The notes below the pieces were generated by a model. It searched no databases. It was given only the letters and a program-made list of their open reading frames with translations, and had not been told where the DNA came from. A DNA stretch of 9,113 nt from NCBI GenBank assembly GCA_012032065.1, contig JAAURV010000104.1:1-9113 (forward strand). The letters run 5' to 3'. Position 1 is the first letter of the stretch. Each line of letters opens with the position of its first letter. Below, piece by piece: positions 7,911 to 9,113 of the stretch. Source of the DNA: Hyphomicrobiales bacterium (GTDB lineage Bacteria > Pseudomonadota > Alphaproteobacteria > Rhizobiales > Aestuariivirgaceae). Made by a program: the position numbers and the translations under genes.

Positions 7911-8366
7911 CTAGCCGCCCGCCCGGTTCTGCCAGCGCCCGCCCTCGTCCTGCTGCCAGTAGCTGATGGCGTGGCCTTCGGCCTTGAAGCGTTTCCAATC
8001 CTCGCGCGAGGCGGTGACGGCGGATTCGTCGGCGCCGTCGAACAGGATCATGGCACGCTCGAGGCCATCGACGGCGGCGGGCCTTGCCCCATCGACGAAG
8101 AAACGCACGTTGGCGCTGTTCGGGTTTTCGTCCATGGGCGTGAGCCAGATGGGCTGTAAAGCGGCGCGGCCATCGGCGGCGGTGCCATGGGGCACGAAGG
8201 CTGCCTCATCGAAGGTCCACAAGAGCGACGACAGCGCCTCGCAACGGTCCTCGCTTCCCGCCTGGATGACGGCGCGCCAGCCGCGTTCGAGCGTTGCCAC
8301 AAGCAAACGCGGCAGCACCTTTTCGAGCGGCTGCTGTTCGAGATGATAGAAGTAGACGTCGGTCAC
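7911..8366 (-). CDS. holC: DNA polymerase III chi subunit
   Basis: HolC (chi) links the clamp-loader complex, through psi where psi exists, to single-stranded DNA-binding protein at the replication fork. The 151-residue product (E. coli chi is 147) begins VTDVYFYHL, has the helix RGWRAVIQAGSEDRCEALSSLLWTF, the conserved FVPHG loop, and the C-terminal FKAEGHAISYWQQDEGGRW typical of alphaproteobacterial chi. The start is GTG at 8366, which overlaps the pepA stop in a GTGA, so translational coupling is likely. A longer in-frame upstream extension exists, but it lies wholly inside pepA and does not resemble chi. The pepA-holC order is common in Proteobacteria and supports both calls. Confidence 0.93.
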   Translation of the reverse strand: MTDVYFYHLEQQPLEKVLPRLLVATLERGWRAVIQAGSEDRCEALSSLLWTFDEAAFVPHGTAADGRAALQPIWLTPMDENPNSANVRFFVDGARPAAVDGLERAMILFDGADESAVTASREDWKRFKAEGHAISYWQQDEGGRWQNRAGG

Positions 8367-9113
8367 TTGCCGCGCGCTTCGTAGTGATCGGCGACTAGGC
8401 GGTTCAACAGCCTGACACCCCAGCCGGAACCCCAGCTCTGGCTGATCGGCGTCTTCGGCGCATCCATGGCGGTACCGGCGATATCGAGATGCGCCCAAGG
8501 CACATTGTTGACGAAGCGCTGGAGGAATTGCGCCGCCGTGATCGAGCCGGCAAAGCGGCCGCCGGTGTTCTTCACATCCGCCACGTCGTGATCGATGATC
8601 TTGTCGTATTCGGGTGTGAGCGGAAGGCGCCACACCTTCTCGCCCGTCGCCAAGCCGGCCTTCGACAGACGCTCGCAGAGTTCATCGTTGTTTGAGAAGA
8701 GGCCGGCGTGTTCCTTGCCGAGAGCGACCAGGATGGCGCCGGTCAGGGTCGCCAGGTCGATCATGAATTTCGGTTTGAACTTGCTCTGGATGTACCAAAG
8801 CACATCGGCCAGAACGAGGCGGCCTTCGGCGTCGGTGTTCAAAACCGCGATGGTCTGGCCAGACATGGATTTCACCACATCGCCCGGCCGTTGCGCCTTG
8901 CCGTCCGGCATGTTCTCGACCAGGCCGACCGCGCCGATGGCATTCACCTTGGCGCGCCGCTTGGCCAGCGCCAGCATGAGGCCGGTGACGCAGGCGGCAC
9001 CTCCCATGTCGCCCTTCATGTCCTCCATGCCCGCCGCCGGCTTGATCGAAATGCCGCCGGTATCGAAGGTGACGCCCTTGCCGATAAAGGCTACCGGCTT
9101 CTCGCCGCGGCGG
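8363..9113 (-). CDS. pepA: Leucyl aminopeptidase (peptidase family M17), C-terminal half
   Basis: This is a cytosolic, hexameric, two-metal aminopeptidase that removes N-terminal residues, chiefly leucine, from peptides; in E. coli PepA also binds DNA. The 250 residues present are the catalytic domain, and the N-terminal part lies beyond the right edge. Metal and active-site elements are all visible: PVAFIGKGVTFDTGG (metal-binding Lys and Asp), SIKPA (catalytic Lys), EDMKGDMGGA (metal Asp), and the M17 signature NTDAEGRL at 8816-8839 with its Asp, Glu and Arg. The end reads GSGWGVRLLNRLVADHYEARGK, with TGA at 8365-8363 overlapping the holC GTG start. The frame is intact. The final residues match the usual M17 C-terminus, so the protein is complete on that side. 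Confidence 0.95.
   Translation of the reverse strand, partial: RRGEKPVAFIGKGVTFDTGGISIKPAAGMEDMKGDMGGAACVTGLMLALAKRRAKVNAIGAVGLVENMPDGKAQRPGDVVKSMSGQTIAVLNTDAEGRLVLADVLWYIQSKFKPKFMIDLATLTGAILVALGKEHAGLFSNNDELCERLSKAGLATGEKVWRLPLTPEYDKIIDHDVADVKNTGGRFAGSITAAQFLQRFVNNVPWAHLDIAGTAMDAPKTPISQSWGSGWGVRLLNRLVADHYEARGK

Overview
The window looks like a piece of an alphaproteobacterial chromosome, probably Rhizobiales-like and around 60 to 65 percent GC by eye. Its left end is damaged, or was joined from other DNA. The lineage is inferred from the character of the HolC, PepA, NhaA and PEP carboxylase proteins, not from a marker gene. The content is housekeeping and membrane physiology. I see no tRNA, rRNA, CRISPR array, insertion sequence or phage gene, and no new biological system.

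Layout. Bases 1 to about 598 are an internal fragment of a periplasmic sugar-binding protein (+ strand) with almost exclusively G or C at third codon positions. Bases about 599 to 808 carry no homology I can name and lie between two truncated genes. From 809 to 2398 on the minus strand is the N-terminal 60 percent of phosphoenolpyruvate carboxylase (ppc), broken by three single-base frame changes and lacking its C-terminal catalytic part. A 100-base divergent intergenic region follows. Next come a YheS-type ABC-F ATPase (2499 to 4321, one frame change) and nhaA, a Na+/H+ antiporter (4308 to 5496, one frame change near its end), co-directional and overlapping by 14 bases. The right part is a minus-strand set: pepA (leucyl aminopeptidase, runs off the right edge), holC (DNA polymerase III chi, start overlapping the pepA stop) and a large membrane-embedded patatin-like protein whose 3' end runs into the 3' end of nhaA.

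How the genes fit together. pepA and holC form a translationally coupled pair, and the patatin gene follows after 57 bases, so the three probably share a transcript. ABC-F and nhaA form a second short unit read from the ppc/ABC-F intergenic region. Their products (ribosome-associated ATPase, pH and sodium homeostasis) share no obvious pathway.

Quality caution. Five frame disruptions lie in the left 5.4 kb and none in the right 3.7 kb. At least two fall in C homopolymers (CCCC and CCC), and conserved protein sequence resumes in the next frame each time. I read these mainly as sequencing errors that become denser toward a low-coverage or chimeric left end, not as true pseudogenization. The sugar-binding-protein/ppc junction should be treated as a suspected misassembly until reads span it.
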